From Oscillospiraceae bacterium (lineage in GTDB: Bacteria > Bacillota > Clostridia > Oscillospirales > Oscillospiraceae), in contig JAILNC010000122.1 in assembly GCA_024691985.1 (NCBI GenBank), positions 1 to 32,204 on the forward strand: a stretch of 32,204 nucleotides of DNA, written 5' to 3'. How positions within the stretch are numbered: the stretch's first letter is position 1; each line of letters opens with the position of its first letter. Below the pieces are notes generated by a model. That model worked only from the letters and a program-made list of their open reading frames with translations. It was not told the origin of the DNA and made no database searches. A program made the translations under genes and the position numbers. Positions 31,225-32,204 of this stretch are shown in pieces.

Positions 31225-31399
31225 CAGAAGAACTCAGCTTCACTCCGTTTCCGCGGTTTGCGTAGGAGCATCCCGACGCGCGGGCAGCGTGCGACGTTCA
31301 AGGCTTGCCGCGAAAACTGCGTATCCGCTGAGTCCTTCTTCCTTTCCAAATCGAATCTCTCACGGGGGAGCTCCGATTTGGTTGGCGGGGAAACGAATC
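31225..31399. repeat. 175-nt insert between repeats, with imperfect palindromes
   Basis: No gene is seen. It replaces the 3-nt link found between the first pair of repeats. AGAAGAACTCAGC at its left (about 31227-31239) is mirrored by GCTGAGTCCTTCTT (about 31329-31342), and CCAAATCG/CGATTTGG face each other at about 31349-31382. It could be a small MITE-like insertion. Confidence 0.55.
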
Positions 31400-31461
31400 A
31401 TCCGCCGGAGGCGTCACGCGCGGAGCGCGGGACAGGTCGTGGGTTCGAATCCCGTCGGCCG
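31400..31461 (+). repeat. 62-nt repeat, copy 2, tRNA-Arg fragment abutting the CPBP gene
   Basis: It is identical to 31073-31134 except for one base. Bases 31434-31461 repeat tRNA-Arg 30954-30981; homology stops one base before the CPBP stop codon begins (31462). Confidence 0.9.
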
Positions 31462-32204
31462 CTACTGCTCTGTCAGGGTCTCGAGCAGGTGCCCCACATG
31501 ACGCGTCTCAAAGAACATGTCTTTCTTCGCGAGCACGATGATCAAGGTGGCGGCCGTGACGACGAGGGTCTCCACGCACTTCGTCTCGGGCGTCATGGCG
31601 ATCTTCTCCTGCATGAAGTTGACGAACAGGTGGAATATCATGCAAGCGAGGATGGAGCGGTCGCTGGCCAGATAGACCCATGTGATGATAAAGCCCAGAG
31701 GGATGCCGCTGACGAAGAAGTTGACCACGTACAGCGGGTTCACCATCAGGCCGGCCTGGTAAGTGCCCTTGATGAAGATCAGCGGCAGGTGCCACAGTGA
31801 CCACAGCGCGCCGAAGATCATCGACTCCCAGAACCAGTTCATGTAGTTGCCGATGGAATCCTCGCAGTAGCCCTTCCAGCCCACCTCCTCGATGATGGAC
31901 GCCAGCAAGATCGTCAAAAGCGCGCTGCCCACGCCGACGCCGGTGAACGAGAAGTCCTCGGTGAAGGCGAACTGGTCGAGGGACTGGCCGAACAGCAGCG
32001 ACAGCAAGATCGAGCAGACCACGATCGCGGCGAACACCACAATCGCCAGGAAGACGTTGCCCCACTTCACCTTGTAGAAGCCGACTAACTTGTTCATCAA
32101 ATCCTTTTTCAGCGCGTTCGATTTCGACAGCAGCACGAATAGCGTGGAGACCACGGCGGGCGCGATGAGGCCGAGGACCATCAGTGCCACGGCCACGTTT
32201 TCCG
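31462..32204 (-). CDS. CPBP-family intramembrane glutamic endopeptidase (5' end outside window)
   Basis: The frame ends at TAG (31462-31464) and is still open at the right edge, so at least 247 residues are present and the true start lies beyond. GTG 32196 is not convincing because the frame continues upstream and no ribosome site is seen. The protein is polytopic. CPBP (CAAX protease/bacteriocin-processing) motifs are visible: EEVGWKGY (with Lys where Arg is common), FGALWSLWHLPL with the conserved His, and FHLFVNF with His and Asn. These proteases act within the membrane in prenyl-protein processing, bacteriocin immunity or stress signalling; the substrate here is unknown. Its 3' end coincides with a tRNA-derived repeat, suggesting it entered or was trimmed by recombination at that site. 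Confidence 0.88.
   Translation of the reverse strand, partial: ENVAVALMVLGLIAPAVVSTLFVLLSKSNALKKDLMNKLVGFYKVKWGNVFLAIVVFAAIVVCSILLSLLFGQSLDQFAFTEDFSFTGVGVGSALLTILLASIIEEVGWKGYCEDSIGNYMNWFWESMIFGALWSLWHLPLIFIKGTYQAGLMVNPLYVVNFFVSGIPLGFIITWVYLASDRSILACMIFHLFVNFMQEKIAMTPETKCVETLVVTAATLIIVLAKKDMFFETRHVGHLLETLTEQ

Noticed and set aside
30809-31800. Open frames over the tRNA-Arg and repeats (both strands)
   Set aside because: They are made of translated tRNA and repeat sequence (GRGFESRRPY-type peptides), a common annotation artefact.

Overview
The window looks like chromosomal DNA of a G+C-rich anaerobic Bacillota, most likely a gut-type Clostridia. Supporting points are a large pyruvate:ferredoxin oxidoreductase, a fused FeoA-FeoB with its small Cys-rich partner, DUF4914, DUF5685 and DUF2804 proteins, a sortase-like anchored surface protein, strong AGGAGG-type ribosome sites, sigma-A type promoters with 17-bp spacers, and a tRNA gene that encodes its CCA end. 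The taxonomic guess is an inference; there is no 16S or marker gene here.

Layout. 1-898: 3' end of a Pro-rich protein of unknown role. 1045-5836 (minus): methionine gamma-lyase followed by pyruvate:ferredoxin oxidoreductase, probably one transcription unit. 6074-7147: DUF2804 protein, read from a promoter back to back with the lyase promoter. 7317-9981: FeoA-FeoB fusion and a 58-residue FeoB-associated Cys-rich protein, with palindromic repeats around them. 10046-13464: GH31 glycosidase and GPH-family sugar symporter, an uptake-and-cleavage pair. 13541-16287 (minus): a metallophosphoesterase, then a tight three-gene set read zinc-ribbon membrane protein, DUF5685, J-domain protein. 16435-19686 (minus): a 1083-residue surface protein made of Ig-like/MBG/YDG modules. 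20068-21966 (minus): a DUF4914 P-loop protein. 22215-22952: truA. 22973-23521: a gene-free, highly structured RNA region. 23522-27513: potABCD polyamine importer. 27630-30739 (minus): apbE and recG. 30910-30986: tRNA-Arg(CCG), followed by an array of tRNA-derived repeats up to 31461 that abuts a CPBP protease gene running off the right edge.

Functional links. Methionine gamma-lyase yields 2-oxobutyrate, which PFOR-type enzymes can oxidise. The GH31 enzyme and the GPH symporter would act in series on an imported glycoside. PotABCD forms a complete ABC importer whose leader carries a competing terminator/antiterminator pair.

Most worth a second look: (1) the tRNA-Arg-derived repeat array at 30910-31461; (2) a roughly 350-nt structured RNA at about 23007-23357 with its own promoter and terminator; (3) the pot leader at 23402-23504; (4) face-to-face promoters at 30787-30895; (5) a consensus promoter inside the end of the small Feo gene firing into a hairpin just before the GH31 gene; (6) a DUF4914 gene with no ordinary start codon; (7) DDxxD-like motifs in the DUF5685 protein.
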